Source: Chloroflexota bacterium
Lineage (GTDB): Bacteria; Chloroflexota; Anaerolineae; Promineifilales; Promineifilaceae
Length of the DNA: 49,669 bases
Direction of reading: 5' to 3'
Assembly (NCBI GenBank): GCA_024275635.1
Contig: JAJRYT010000113.1
Location: 1 to 49,669, forward strand
Position 1 is the first letter of the stretch, and every line of letters begins with the position of its first letter. Under the pieces are notes generated by a model that had not been told where the DNA came from, did not search any database, and saw only the letters and a program-made list of their open reading frames with translations. Shown one piece after another: positions 15,460 through 23,805 of the stretch. Position numbers and translations under genes: made by a program.

Positions 15460-16746
15460 TTAGCCACCTCCCCCTACTGGTGGCCAATCTTCATTAGGCC
15501 CAGCAATGTTCCAGCCATCGCTGGAAATAACAGGCGTCCACGCTTCAGGCGGTAGCTTGGCGCCCTTTTGCCGTTTGAGGGTGTCAATCCAGGTTTGGGT
15601 ATCCCCTTTGTGGCGTTGGTTGGTCAGTTTGCCGTTTACCACAACGCCGACCTCATCGCCGTCTTCACGTAGCTGTGGCACATTTATCTCGGGCAATTCC
15701 TTTACCCATGTACTGAACTTCTGGTAAAGGCTTTCCGGGCTTTTTTTGCTGGGTAAATCTTTTGACCAATAAGCCCTGGGTTTCACCCCACGCGTATTGG
15801 TCAGGTAATTGAGGATTTGCAGGGCGAACGCTTCCAATTTCACCCGCGCTTCGGCCAGGCTCACCGGGTTGAAAGCGTCCCAGGGGATGAAGCTCTCCGG
15901 GTTGTTGCGGGCGGCCAGCATCTTTTTCCAGCGTTCGTTGAGCGCGGCGGAGGCGTTGGGGAAGCCCAGTTTATCCAGCGCTTTCGCGTAGGCATAAGGG
16001 CGGATAGCCTCAATAGGGTGTTCGCCATCATCGCTCATGAACTGTTCCAGGCTGTGGTCGAACAGGATATCCTGGAAGTCCAGCCCGATGACCGGTCCGG
16101 CGACGAGGCAGCCATACACATCGGCGAAGATTTCTTCTTGCCAACGGCAGAGCCAATCAGGTTGCAAAGGTAGTAAGTCGCGCAGGTCAGCTTTCAACCC
16201 GGGGCTGTGCCAGTAAATGTGGTGGCCGATTTCGTGGGGGGTGGCGAGCAGGTCGCGGGGAACGATAACGCCCGTAAACGGCACGGCGACTAACGCCAGC
16301 GGCGCGTAAGGGATGGTGCGAATGAGCGGTGATTTGTTGAAATAGGTGACGACGGTGGATTCCTTGAGCAGCTTGTTCTCTACGGCCAGATTGAGGGCAA
16401 GCTGGGCCAGTTGATCGGCCTTCGTCAACGTTGAAACTGTGGCCGGTTTCCCGACTGCGCCACTGCGCTGTTGGGCTGCTTGCTGGATGACGGCGATGTC
16501 GTAGGCAACCTGATTCAGCGTTGTTCGCAAAACGTACTCAGCCGGGTATTGGGCCGAAGGCCACAGGGCGCCATTTTTGAAGCCATCATGGAAAAATTGG
16601 AACTGGCTCTCGCCAAATGCGTCTAAGCAGGCGACGAGGGCGTGCAGGGTGGGATCGGACAAGCTGCTGTTAAGCATCTGATTCATGATCTGCTTGAGGG
16701 CTTGCCAGCGATCCGTCCATATGGTGGAATCTCCTGAACTTTGCAT
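15460..16746 (-). CDS. Putative zinc metalloprotein with HExxH motif, function unknown
   Basis: The 428-residue soluble protein has no signal peptide. Residues 171-180 read HEIGHHIYWH, a HExxH zinc-binding motif with catalytic Glu172. About 30 residues later EEIFADVYG (204-212) offers a glutamate or aspartate third ligand, as in gluzincin-type peptidases. The C-terminus is tryptophan-rich and ends in WPPVGGGG. AAGGAGAG lies directly upstream of ATG 16746. I do not recognise the family. A cytosolic metallopeptidase is the simplest reading; a non-enzymatic relic is possible. It is monocistronic, with its own terminator, convergent with the SARP regulator. Confidence 0.65.
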   Translation of the reverse strand: MQSSGDSTIWTDRWQALKQIMNQMLNSSLSDPTLHALVACLDAFGESQFQFFHDGFKNGALWPSAQYPAEYVLRTTLNQVAYDIAVIQQAAQQRSGAVGKPATVSTLTKADQLAQLALNLAVENKLLKESTVVTYFNKSPLIRTIPYAPLALVAVPFTGVIVPRDLLATPHEIGHHIYWHSPGLKADLRDLLPLQPDWLCRWQEEIFADVYGCLVAGPVIGLDFQDILFDHSLEQFMSDDGEHPIEAIRPYAYAKALDKLGFPNASAALNERWKKMLAARNNPESFIPWDAFNPVSLAEARVKLEAFALQILNYLTNTRGVKPRAYWSKDLPSKKSPESLYQKFSTWVKELPEINVPQLREDGDEVGVVVNGKLTNQRHKGDTQTWIDTLKRQKGAKLPPEAWTPVISSDGWNIAGPNEDWPPVGGGG

Positions 16747-17035
16747 GGGACTCTCCTTTTGCTAAATAAAACTGGTCAACGAGCGGGCGTTTCTGGTTGG
16801 AGCGGGCGGAGACGGGGTAGGGTACGGCCGTTTCCGGTTGCTCCCGATTTTTTAACAAGCGATAATGGCTCGATGGCGCTTAAAAATTCTATAAAACGCT
16901 CGGCATTCTTAATCTTAGATGAACGCCGCTAATTGTACGTTAATCGGGGGTGAAAAGAGGATGAATTTGTCGTTAAGCAGAAGATGTACCGATGGTCTGG
17001 GCGCTTTGGGAATCCGTGGGGTTTGCACCATTTCA

Positions 17036-17077
17036 TAGGTCATGTGTCATATTCTTTGGTGCCACATGACCTATGAG
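17036..17077. promoter_or_regulatory. 13-bp perfect inverted repeat, possible operator
   Basis: CATAGGTCATGTG (17036-17048) and CACATGACCTATG (17065-17077) are exact inverted arms with a 16-base spacer. They lie 32 bases upstream of the best promoter for the Rel-like gene. Position suggests a regulator site or a transcript hairpin ending the upstream region. Apart from this and the promoter I see no gene in the 467-base gap 16747-17213. Confidence 0.5.
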
Positions 17078-17108
17078 CAAATCCCCTACTTTCTGAAGTA
17101 TCGTTATA

Positions 17109-17137
17109 TGGACAAAACGACAAATCTACTTTATACT
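17109..17137 (+). promoter_or_regulatory. Sigma-70-like promoter of the Rel-like gene
   Basis: TGGACA (17109-17114), a 17-base spacer and TATACT (17132-17137) each match the consensus hexamers at five of six positions. The start codon at 17214 would lie about 70 bases downstream of the transcription start. Confidence 0.6.
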
Positions 17138-17213
17138 TTTTGTAACGCCGCTTGCTGTTTTGTTCATCATTGCTGAGCGTAAACCCTGACAAGAGCGAGA
17201 AAATGTATTTCCC

Positions 17214-18986
17214 ATGCTAACTGCTGATACTCCCAATTCTGAACAGGCGCTGCTGGCGGACGCCGCCTATCTGTCGCCGGACGATACTATTGTTGTCCGG
17301 CGGGCGTTGGCAATGGCTCAAAAGGCCCATGCAGGCAAAGTTCGCATAGAGGGCTGCCCCTATGTGGAACATGCCATTGCCGTGGCCCGAATTTTAGCCT
17401 CATGGCATGCGCCGGTAGAGATCGTGGCGACCGGCCTGCTGCATGATGTGTTGAAGGAGAATTATGCGGCGGGTGTGTCGTTGGCGATGGTTGAGGCGGA
17501 ATTTGGACCGGCCGTCTCCGATTTAGTCCATGAAGTATCTCGTTTGGGACGGTTAGGACACATCTACCCGGCGTCTGGTTCTGAAGACCGTTTGGACAGC
17601 GCCAAATATATCATTGAGCGGCTGCCCTGGGTCGCTTCCGCGTTGAGCCGATCACCGTTGGCCGTCGTCGTCAAAATCGCCGACCGGCTGCATAATGCGC
17701 AATCCACGCACGTACATGTGCCGGAGCGAAAATACGCTTTTGCTGCCGGGTCAATGAACATTTTTGTGCCTTTTGCGGAGCGGCTGGGGATGCGGGCGGC
17801 CAAACGCGAGTTAGAAGATGGCGCGTTTTGCATTTTACAGCCGGACAGATGCGGCCAGATCGTGGAAACATACCCCCTGGCGGCACGGCAGGAATCGGTC
17901 GCTGAGATTGTGCAGAGGCTGCAGCAAGCGCTGGACGAGCAGGGGATACCCGCTCAGGTCATCAGCCGGGCGCGTAGTTATTACAATCTTTATTTATTGG
18001 AGACGGCGCAGCGAAGCCCGGTGCTGCTGCATTTAGCCCACCCCATTGTTGTCATTACAGAAGGCGTCTCCACCTGTTACCAGGCGATGGGGGTCATTCA
18101 TCAGGTATGGCCGCCCCAACCGGACCAAATCCGTGATTATATTGCCGCGCCCAAGCCCAATGGCTACCGCGCCTTGCATACGTTTGTGCGTTACCAGCCG
18201 GGTGAGGATTTGCTGATCGCCGTCCGCCAGCGGCAGATGGATTTGGTGGCCGATTTCGGGTTAACAGCTTGGTGGCGGGGGGTCCCGGAGATATTGCTGC
18301 CAACATTTCCGGCATGGCGCGATCCGCCGCCGGGGAAGATCAATGTGCTTACGCCGGATGGCGATCTGATGATGTTAACCAAGGGGGCGACGCCGATTGA
18401 TTTTGCCTATGCGATTCATGCTGGATTGGGGCATCAATGTACGGGGGCGGTGATAAACGGCCGTATGGCCTCCCTCAACCAACCATTGGAAAGCGGCGAC
18501 GTGGTCAAAATATTGACCAGCCGCGTCGGCGTCGGCCCTTCGCTTGACTGGCTGGATATCATTAAAACATCTAAAGCCAGAAATTTCATCCGGCGCTGGT
18601 TTAAGGCCGAGAAGCCGGAAGAAATGGAAGAGAAAGGATGGTCGCTCCTGGAGGCGCAGCTGCGCGAATCGGGTATTTTATTGGCCTCGCCGCAGGCGGC
18701 TGACCAGTTGGAATTGGTGGCCAAAAGAGCGGGATTTGAGAGCCGCCAGGATTTATTGATTGCTATTGGACTGGGAAAACGGAAGCCAAAAATGATAGCG
18801 GCGGCCATGCGTAAGCCATTGCAGGGCGGAGCGGCGGCGACCTCTTTGCAGGCGACGATTGTCTCCCTGGCGCGTTCTGATTTGCCGCAGCGGTTGGCTG
18901 CCTGCTGCCGCCCTTTGCCGCCGGACCGGATTGTAGGCTATGTGACCAGCCGCAATGCAGTGACCATTCACCGGGCCGATTGTTAG
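17214..18986 (+). CDS. Rel/SpoT-like protein: HD, pseudo-synthetase, TGS and zinc-finger-like domains (frame ends at in-frame TAG)
   Basis: The 590 residues follow the RelA/SpoT order. The HD hydrolase region has His53, His77-Asp78 and ADRLHN (Asp157, Asn161), but the ED pair after HD is Lys81-Glu82. The synthetase region (about 250-355) keeps DYIAAPKPNGYRALHT and AdFGLTAWW. However, the D-x-x-x-x-R-V-I segment reads HLAHPIVVI, and the EVQIRT glutamate aligns with Leu. TGS is at about 375-437 (INVLTPDGDLMMLTKGATPIDFAYAIH). A CC...GYVTSRNAVTIHRADC motif (564-590) follows. (p)ppGpp hydrolysis is possible; synthesis looks lost. TAG 18984-18986 cuts the frame where Rel proteins continue to their ACT domain, and that domain follows in frame. 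Confidence 0.85.
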   Translation: MLTADTPNSEQALLADAAYLSPDDTIVVRRALAMAQKAHAGKVRIEGCPYVEHAIAVARILASWHAPVEIVATGLLHDVLKENYAAGVSLAMVEAEFGPAVSDLVHEVSRLGRLGHIYPASGSEDRLDSAKYIIERLPWVASALSRSPLAVVVKIADRLHNAQSTHVHVPERKYAFAAGSMNIFVPFAERLGMRAAKRELEDGAFCILQPDRCGQIVETYPLAARQESVAEIVQRLQQALDEQGIPAQVISRARSYYNLYLLETAQRSPVLLHLAHPIVVITEGVSTCYQAMGVIHQVWPPQPDQIRDYIAAPKPNGYRALHTFVRYQPGEDLLIAVRQRQMDLVADFGLTAWWRGVPEILLPTFPAWRDPPPGKINVLTPDGDLMMLTKGATPIDFAYAIHAGLGHQCTGAVINGRMASLNQPLESGDVVKILTSRVGVGPSLDWLDIIKTSKARNFIRRWFKAEKPEEMEEKGWSLLEAQLRESGILLASPQAADQLELVAKRAGFESRQDLLIAIGLGKRKPKMIAAAMRKPLQGGAAATSLQATIVSLARSDLPQRLAACCRPLPPDRIVGYVTSRNAVTIHRADC

Positions 18987-18989
18987 CGC

Positions 18990-20471
18990 GTGCGCCGGTT
19001 ACGGCCGTTAATTCCCGCCGAGTGGAATACTACAGAGGAGGAACGGCAGTGGATGGAAATCAAGATTCTGTCCCTGGATAGACCGGGATTGGTGCGTGAT
19101 ATCAGCGTGGTTATCGCTGAAACCGGCCTGGGCATGAACAGTTTCCATGCCGACCGGATGCCCGACGGATCGGCCCAAATCCAGATAGGGTCAGGCGAAA
19201 TCCCTCTCTTGCAGCGCGAGCATCTAATCAAGCGGTTGCAGGGGATTAACAGCGTGCGAACGGTGGAGGTCAACCCAATCAGCCAACCCTGGCGTATGAC
19301 GGAACATTCCGTTTTGGCCCGGCATTTGACGAATCCCTACACGCTGCGCCCGGTGAGCGGCGAGAGGTTTTACGGCCGCAGCGACGAACTGCGGATATTG
19401 GTTAACAATCTGCGTGATGTACAGCCTGGGGAGGCTGTTTTACTCTGGGGGCCGCGCCGCATTGGCAAAACCTCATTGCTGCTCCGGTTCCAGCGTCATG
19501 TCATGAGCGGGGAAGATTATGTAGTCGCTTTTATTGATATGCAAAGTTTGAGCGGCCGTTCCACCACCATGTTCCTGCGCGATATTGTAAAAGCTATTGT
19601 CAAATCCTTGCCGGGTGAGTCGTCGGCGAAGGCGCCCTCGTTGGCCCGGATGAAGCGCGATCCGCTCGGTTATTTTCGCGGCTTCCTGGGAAATGTGCCC
19701 GCGCTGCGCGATAAACACCTGGTTTTGATCATAGATGAATTTCAACTGCTTTCCGATTTGGTTGATGAGCAGGTAACGCTGGCTGATATTAACCGCTATT
19801 TCCGCAGCTTGATCCAACACCGGCATGGGTTGAGCATTGTTTTTAGCGGCGGTGGGGTGCTGGAAAATCTGCTGCGCCAACCGGATGCCTCGTTTATGTT
19901 GGAACTGGCCCGTCACCAGGAGATCGGTTGTTTGGACGAGACGGCGGCGCGGCAGTTGATCGTTGAACCGGCGCACCGGGCGCATTATGATGAGATCGCC
20001 GTGGGTCGTTTGATGGCGTTGACAGCCGGGCATCCTTACTATTTGCAATGGTTGTGCGGGGAACTGGTGGCCCGCGCCGACCGGGATGAGCAGCAAACGA
20101 TCAACGGCCGTTATTTGCAAAATACGCTGGCCGATTGGCTGCCCAATCAGGGGGAACAGTTTTTCAGTCATTTGTGGGGGTACGGGATCGGTTTTGAACG
20201 GTCGGTGCAGCAAGAATATAAGCTGGTGTTAACGGCCGTTACCGCCCAGGCCAATGAAGCGCGTTGGGTTACTTTTGACCAGATTTGCCGCAGCGGTATT
20301 GCCGTCATTATGGATGAAAGCCGGCTGTGGCGAGCCTTGCGCGATTTGGTCAAAATGGGCACCCTGGACGCCGACAGGAACGCACATTACCGCATCAAAA
20401 TTGCTCTATGTGAACAATGGCTGCGGGGCAATTACAGTGTCGAACAGATGATCAGGGAGATACAATGGTGA
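18990..20471 (+). CDS. ACT domain plus AAA/STAND ATPase, in frame with the Rel-like gene
   Basis: The frame is the same as 17214-18986, separated only by TAG and one codon. Residues about 20-97 form an ACT domain (EIKILSLDRPGLVRDISVVI, SVRTVEVNP), the expected C-terminal domain of a Rel protein. Next comes an ATPase: FYGRSDEL entry motif, Walker A GPRRIGKTS (154-162), Walker B HLVLIIDEFQ (about 244-253) and a winged-helix-like C-terminal region, as in archaeal-type AAA/STAND ATPases. GTG 18990 has no clear ribosome-binding site. The combined product would be 1,085 residues, a Rel scaffold fused to a STAND ATPase. The last bases overlap the next ATPase gene by seven. Confidence 0.78.
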   Translation: MRRLRPLIPAEWNTTEEERQWMEIKILSLDRPGLVRDISVVIAETGLGMNSFHADRMPDGSAQIQIGSGEIPLLQREHLIKRLQGINSVRTVEVNPISQPWRMTEHSVLARHLTNPYTLRPVSGERFYGRSDELRILVNNLRDVQPGEAVLLWGPRRIGKTSLLLRFQRHVMSGEDYVVAFIDMQSLSGRSTTMFLRDIVKAIVKSLPGESSAKAPSLARMKRDPLGYFRGFLGNVPALRDKHLVLIIDEFQLLSDLVDEQVTLADINRYFRSLIQHRHGLSIVFSGGGVLENLLRQPDASFMLELARHQEIGCLDETAARQLIVEPAHRAHYDEIAVGRLMALTAGHPYYLQWLCGELVARADRDEQQTINGRYLQNTLADWLPNQGEQFFSHLWGYGIGFERSVQQEYKLVLTAVTAQANEARWVTFDQICRSGIAVIMDESRLWRALRDLVKMGTLDADRNAHYRIKIALCEQWLRGNYSVEQMIREIQW

Positions 20472-21838
20472 AGAGCGCCTTTCTCAGCCGGGAGCCGGTC
20501 ATGCGATCGGCCGAATTCATTGGCCGCGAAGTAGAAATCGAGTGGCTGGCCGATAAATTGAGCCGCCAGACACCGCAGAACTGCAATCTGGTCGGCGAGC
20601 CGCGCATTGGAAAAACATCCCTGCTGTATCATGTTTACCAGCAGAAAATTGGACTGCCGCCGGGGGAAATAGCCTTGTATGTGTGGGTGCGGCTGGCCGA
20701 ATTAACGACGTATGATTCTTTGAGTTTTTGGCGGTTGATGGCGCAAAAGTTGGTTGAGGAACAGGTAAGGGCCGGCTTTTTGACAGAAACAGTGGACAGC
20801 GTGTTGGATAACCCGTTGGCGTCATTTGATACGTTGGATGCCTGCCTGGAAAGTTTATTTGACGATATTGGTTTGCAGCGGTTGGTGTTGCTAATTGATG
20901 ATTTTGATTTGTTGGCCGGGCGGGAAGGAATCGGCAAGCGGGATTTGGACTGGCTGCGGGCGCTGGCAACGCGGTATGGCCAGTCGTTGGCGTTTATTAT
21001 CAGCAGCGCCGATTCGTTGGTATCCTTGTCGGAGCGGGTGGCGGGGGCGGCGGATGTGTCGCCGTTTGCCAATATGTTCCACCATTTGTCATTGGGGTTG
21101 TTAGAACCGGCGGCGGCGGAGCGGTTGTGCCGCCGGGCGGCGGCGGTGGAAGAACTGCCGCTGTCTGACGCTGATATCCTGTTTCTGTTGGCCGAGGCTG
21201 GCCGCCATCCCGATTTGTTGAAGATCGCCTGTGGCTATTTGTTTGCCGCCCGCCGACGGGGGGGCACGGCCGTTTATGATGGCGTGGCCGGTGATGTTTG
21301 TTTGGATGACCGGGTGCGCTGGCTGGCGCGGCGGCTGATAGGACGGCGGTCGGTTGAGGAGCAGGCGCTGCTGCGGGCGATTGGGGCGGGGGAAACGGCC
21401 GTTACCGATTCCATCCTGCTCAACCGGCTGCGAAAACATTTGGGGCTGGTGGAAATGCGGGCCGGCCAACCGGCCTTGTTCGCCGATGCCTTCCGGTATT
21501 GGGCGTTGCGCCAGGACGAGAAAACCGTCGAGACAGAGACAGTGGAAATATTGCCCGCAGCGCCATTCAAACACCATCCCGAACAACGTCTGGTCGAAGT
21601 GAGCGGCACAGAAATTCGCTTAACCTCATTAGAAAACAGACTATTGGCCTACTTTATCCAATATAAAGGCCGAGTCTGCACCATTGATGACCTGCTGGAA
21701 AACGTGTGGGGGCCGGGCAAGTCCAGAGCCGTTGTTGAAAAAGGGGTAAACCGGCTGCGAACCAAAATTGAAGAAGACCCCAAACGCCCGCGTTACCTTC
21801 TCTCGGCGCGCGGCGAGGGCTATCGGCTGGTAGCCTGA
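20465..21838 (+). CDS. AAA/STAND ATPase with C-terminal OmpR-type winged helix
   Basis: The 457-residue protein starts FIGREVEIEWL, with Walker A GEPRIGKTS (about 44-52) and Walker B LVLLIDDFDLL (about 140-148). It ends with a trans_reg_C winged helix (about 375-457: EIRLTSLENRLLAYFIQYKGRVCTIDDL... VEKGVNRLRTKIEEDP...LLSARGEGYRLVA). DNA-binding tails of this kind recognise promoter DNA, so this looks like an ATP-switched transcription factor. ATG 20465 follows CAGGGAGA and overlaps the previous stop by seven bases, so the two ATPases are translationally coupled and may form a mixed oligomer. The polysaccharide cluster starts 184 bases downstream and is the natural target. Confidence 0.82.
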   Translation: MVKSAFLSREPVMRSAEFIGREVEIEWLADKLSRQTPQNCNLVGEPRIGKTSLLYHVYQQKIGLPPGEIALYVWVRLAELTTYDSLSFWRLMAQKLVEEQVRAGFLTETVDSVLDNPLASFDTLDACLESLFDDIGLQRLVLLIDDFDLLAGREGIGKRDLDWLRALATRYGQSLAFIISSADSLVSLSERVAGAADVSPFANMFHHLSLGLLEPAAAERLCRRAAAVEELPLSDADILFLLAEAGRHPDLLKIACGYLFAARRRGGTAVYDGVAGDVCLDDRVRWLARRLIGRRSVEEQALLRAIGAGETAVTDSILLNRLRKHLGLVEMRAGQPALFADAFRYWALRQDEKTVETETVEILPAAPFKHHPEQRLVEVSGTEIRLTSLENRLLAYFIQYKGRVCTIDDLLENVWGPGKSRAVVEKGVNRLRTKIEEDPKRPRYLLSARGEGYRLVA

Positions 21839-22021
21839 TTCCCCCAATAGCCAATATGTCCTATTCCCCCTAATTTCCCATTACTTCTACGACCATCTTG
21901 CAACATAATAAACAAAACAGCTTGGTTACTGGCAAGGATACACACTAAATTCATTGTATCCGCCATCTCCGGGAAACCCATCATAAGCATTGTTCGGAAC
22001 AACACAGCAGAGGATAGTACA

Positions 22022-22828
22022 ATGAACATAGAACGAAGCACACATTTCCCCACTAGAATATTTCCCCAACCTATGATCAGCGTCATTGTTCCGGTATTGA
22101 ACGAGGCCGACAATCTGCCCCATGTACTGCCGCGTATACCGGAATGGGTAGATGAAATCATTTTGGTGGATGGCCATTCCGCCGACAATACCATCGCCGT
22201 GGCGCGTGAACTGTGTCCCAATATCCGTGTCGTTATGCAGAAAGGACGCGGCAAAGGCGCCGCTTTACGCAGCGGTTTTTCGGAGGCACGCGGCGACATA
22301 ATCGTAGCGATGGATGGAGATGGTTCGACAGTCCCTGAAGAAATCCTTGATTTTGTTGCCCCCTTGCTGGCTGGCGCCGATTTTGCCAAAGGATCACGGT
22401 TCTTGCATGGCGGGGGGACGACAGACATGGAATTTTATCGCCAACTGGGTAATTGGGTATTATTAATGCTTGTGCGCTGGTTGTTTGGCGGCAGGTACAC
22501 TGATTTGTGCTACGGTTTTAATGCTTTTTGGCGGCGCGTGCTTCCTGTTTTGGAACTAGATGCTGATGGGTTTGAAATTGAAACGTTGATGAACTTGCGG
22601 GCGTTACGATCTGGACTGAAAGTGGTGGAGGTTCCCAGTTTTGAGGCGAAACGCATTCATGGTACGAGTCGCCTGCGAACGATCCCGGATGGCTGGCGCG
22701 TTCTCAAAACCATCTTGCAGGAACGTTTTGGCTGGCGCCCTGTACCTAACCATGCTCACACTGGCTATATACCGACCCGACCTTCAATAAACACCCGGCC
22801 TTCAATAAAAATTGCGCCAGAAAATTAA
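22022..22828 (+). CDS. GT2 glycosyltransferase, dolichyl/polyprenyl-phosphate sugar synthase-like
   Basis: The 268-residue cytosolic GT-A enzyme opens the surface-polysaccharide operon. SVIVPVLNEADNLPHVL, IILVDGHSADNT, GKGAALRSGF and the metal-binding AMDGDGS are the DPM1/GtrB-type motifs. KGSRF and DLCYGFNAFWR complete the acceptor side. Such enzymes load a sugar from a nucleotide donor onto a lipid phosphate. GAGG at 22010-22013 supports ATG 22022; ATG 22073 is a shorter alternative at the start of the fold. It lacks C-terminal membrane helices, so it works on a membrane-bound lipid acceptor as a peripheral protein. Confidence 0.85.
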   Translation: MNIERSTHFPTRIFPQPMISVIVPVLNEADNLPHVLPRIPEWVDEIILVDGHSADNTIAVARELCPNIRVVMQKGRGKGAALRSGFSEARGDIIVAMDGDGSTVPEEILDFVAPLLAGADFAKGSRFLHGGGTTDMEFYRQLGNWVLLMLVRWLFGGRYTDLCYGFNAFWRRVLPVLELDADGFEIETLMNLRALRSGLKVVEVPSFEAKRIHGTSRLRTIPDGWRVLKTILQERFGWRPVPNHAHTGYIPTRPSINTRPSIKIAPEN

Positions 22829-22830
22829 TC

Positions 22831-23805
22831 ATGGGTAGGCCACAGAAACTCTCTGTTGTTATTTGCGCTTACACTGAACTGCGTTGGGATGCGCTTATGG
22901 CAGCGGTGGCGTCTGTGCAGCGTCAAAGCGTGCCGGCCCAGGAGATTGTTGTTGTTGTGGACCACAATCCCGCTTTGTTGGCGCGAGTGCGGGCACACCT
23001 GCCGGGTGTTATCGCTGTCGCCAATCACGAGGCGCGCGGTCTGTCGGGGGCGCGCAACAGCGGCATTGCAGCGGCAATGGGAGAGATTGTTGCGTTCATG
23101 GATGAGGATGCTGCGGCTGCGCCGGACTGGTTGGAAAGGCTCGGCGCTGGTTATGATGACCCGCGGGTGATGGGGGTGGGCGGCGCGATTGAACCCTGGT
23201 GGTTAAACGGCCGTCCTGCCTGGTTCCCGGCCGAGTTTGATTGGGTTGTGGGCTGCACCTATCTGGGGATGCCGGAAACGGCCGCTCCTGTGCGTAACCT
23301 CATTGGCTGCAATATGTCGTTACGGCGCACGGTGTTAACGGCCGTTGGCGGATTTCGCAACGGGATCGGCCGTATTGGAACCCGGCCCGTAGGCTGCGAA
23401 GAAACCGAGCTGTGCATCCGCGCCGGGCAGCGGCAGCCACAAAACCATTTCCTGTACCAACCGGACGCCCGCGTGCGCCATCGAGTCCCGGCCAGCCGGG
23501 CCAACTGGCAGTATTTTCTTGCCCGCTGTTACGCTGAAGGGCTGTCCAAAGCCCAGGTATCCCGGCAGGTAGGATCGGCTGACGCATTGGCTTCCGAACG
23601 CGCTTATACCGGCCGTACACTGCCTCTGGGCGTCTGGCGCGGTCTGGCCGATCTGCTTTGCCAACGCAGTCTGTCCGGCCTGGCGCGAGCGGGTGCAATT
23701 GTATTGGGCCTGACAGCAGCAGCGACCGGGTACTTGGCAGGAAAATTTAAAGAACCCTGGCTTGTGAAACAAAATAAGGTTTTGAAGGATTCAGTTTCAT
23801 GTTAA
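22831..23805 (+). CDS. GT2 family glycosyltransferase
   Basis: The 324-residue protein has SVVICAYTELRWDALMAAVASV, the nucleotide-binding VVVVDHNP, GLSGARNSGI and the DxD-like AFMDEDAAAAPDWL. NMSLRR and VGCEETELCIR (the catalytic-base region) follow. The C-terminus (about 275-310) is hydrophobic, with a possible membrane-associated helix. It starts three bases after the previous stop and ends overlapping the next gene. It transfers a sugar during repeat-unit assembly; donor and acceptor cannot be told from sequence. Confidence 0.85.
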   Translation: MGRPQKLSVVICAYTELRWDALMAAVASVQRQSVPAQEIVVVVDHNPALLARVRAHLPGVIAVANHEARGLSGARNSGIAAAMGEIVAFMDEDAAAAPDWLERLGAGYDDPRVMGVGGAIEPWWLNGRPAWFPAEFDWVVGCTYLGMPETAAPVRNLIGCNMSLRRTVLTAVGGFRNGIGRIGTRPVGCEETELCIRAGQRQPQNHFLYQPDARVRHRVPASRANWQYFLARCYAEGLSKAQVSRQVGSADALASERAYTGRTLPLGVWRGLADLLCQRSLSGLARAGAIVLGLTAAATGYLAGKFKEPWLVKQNKVLKDSVSC

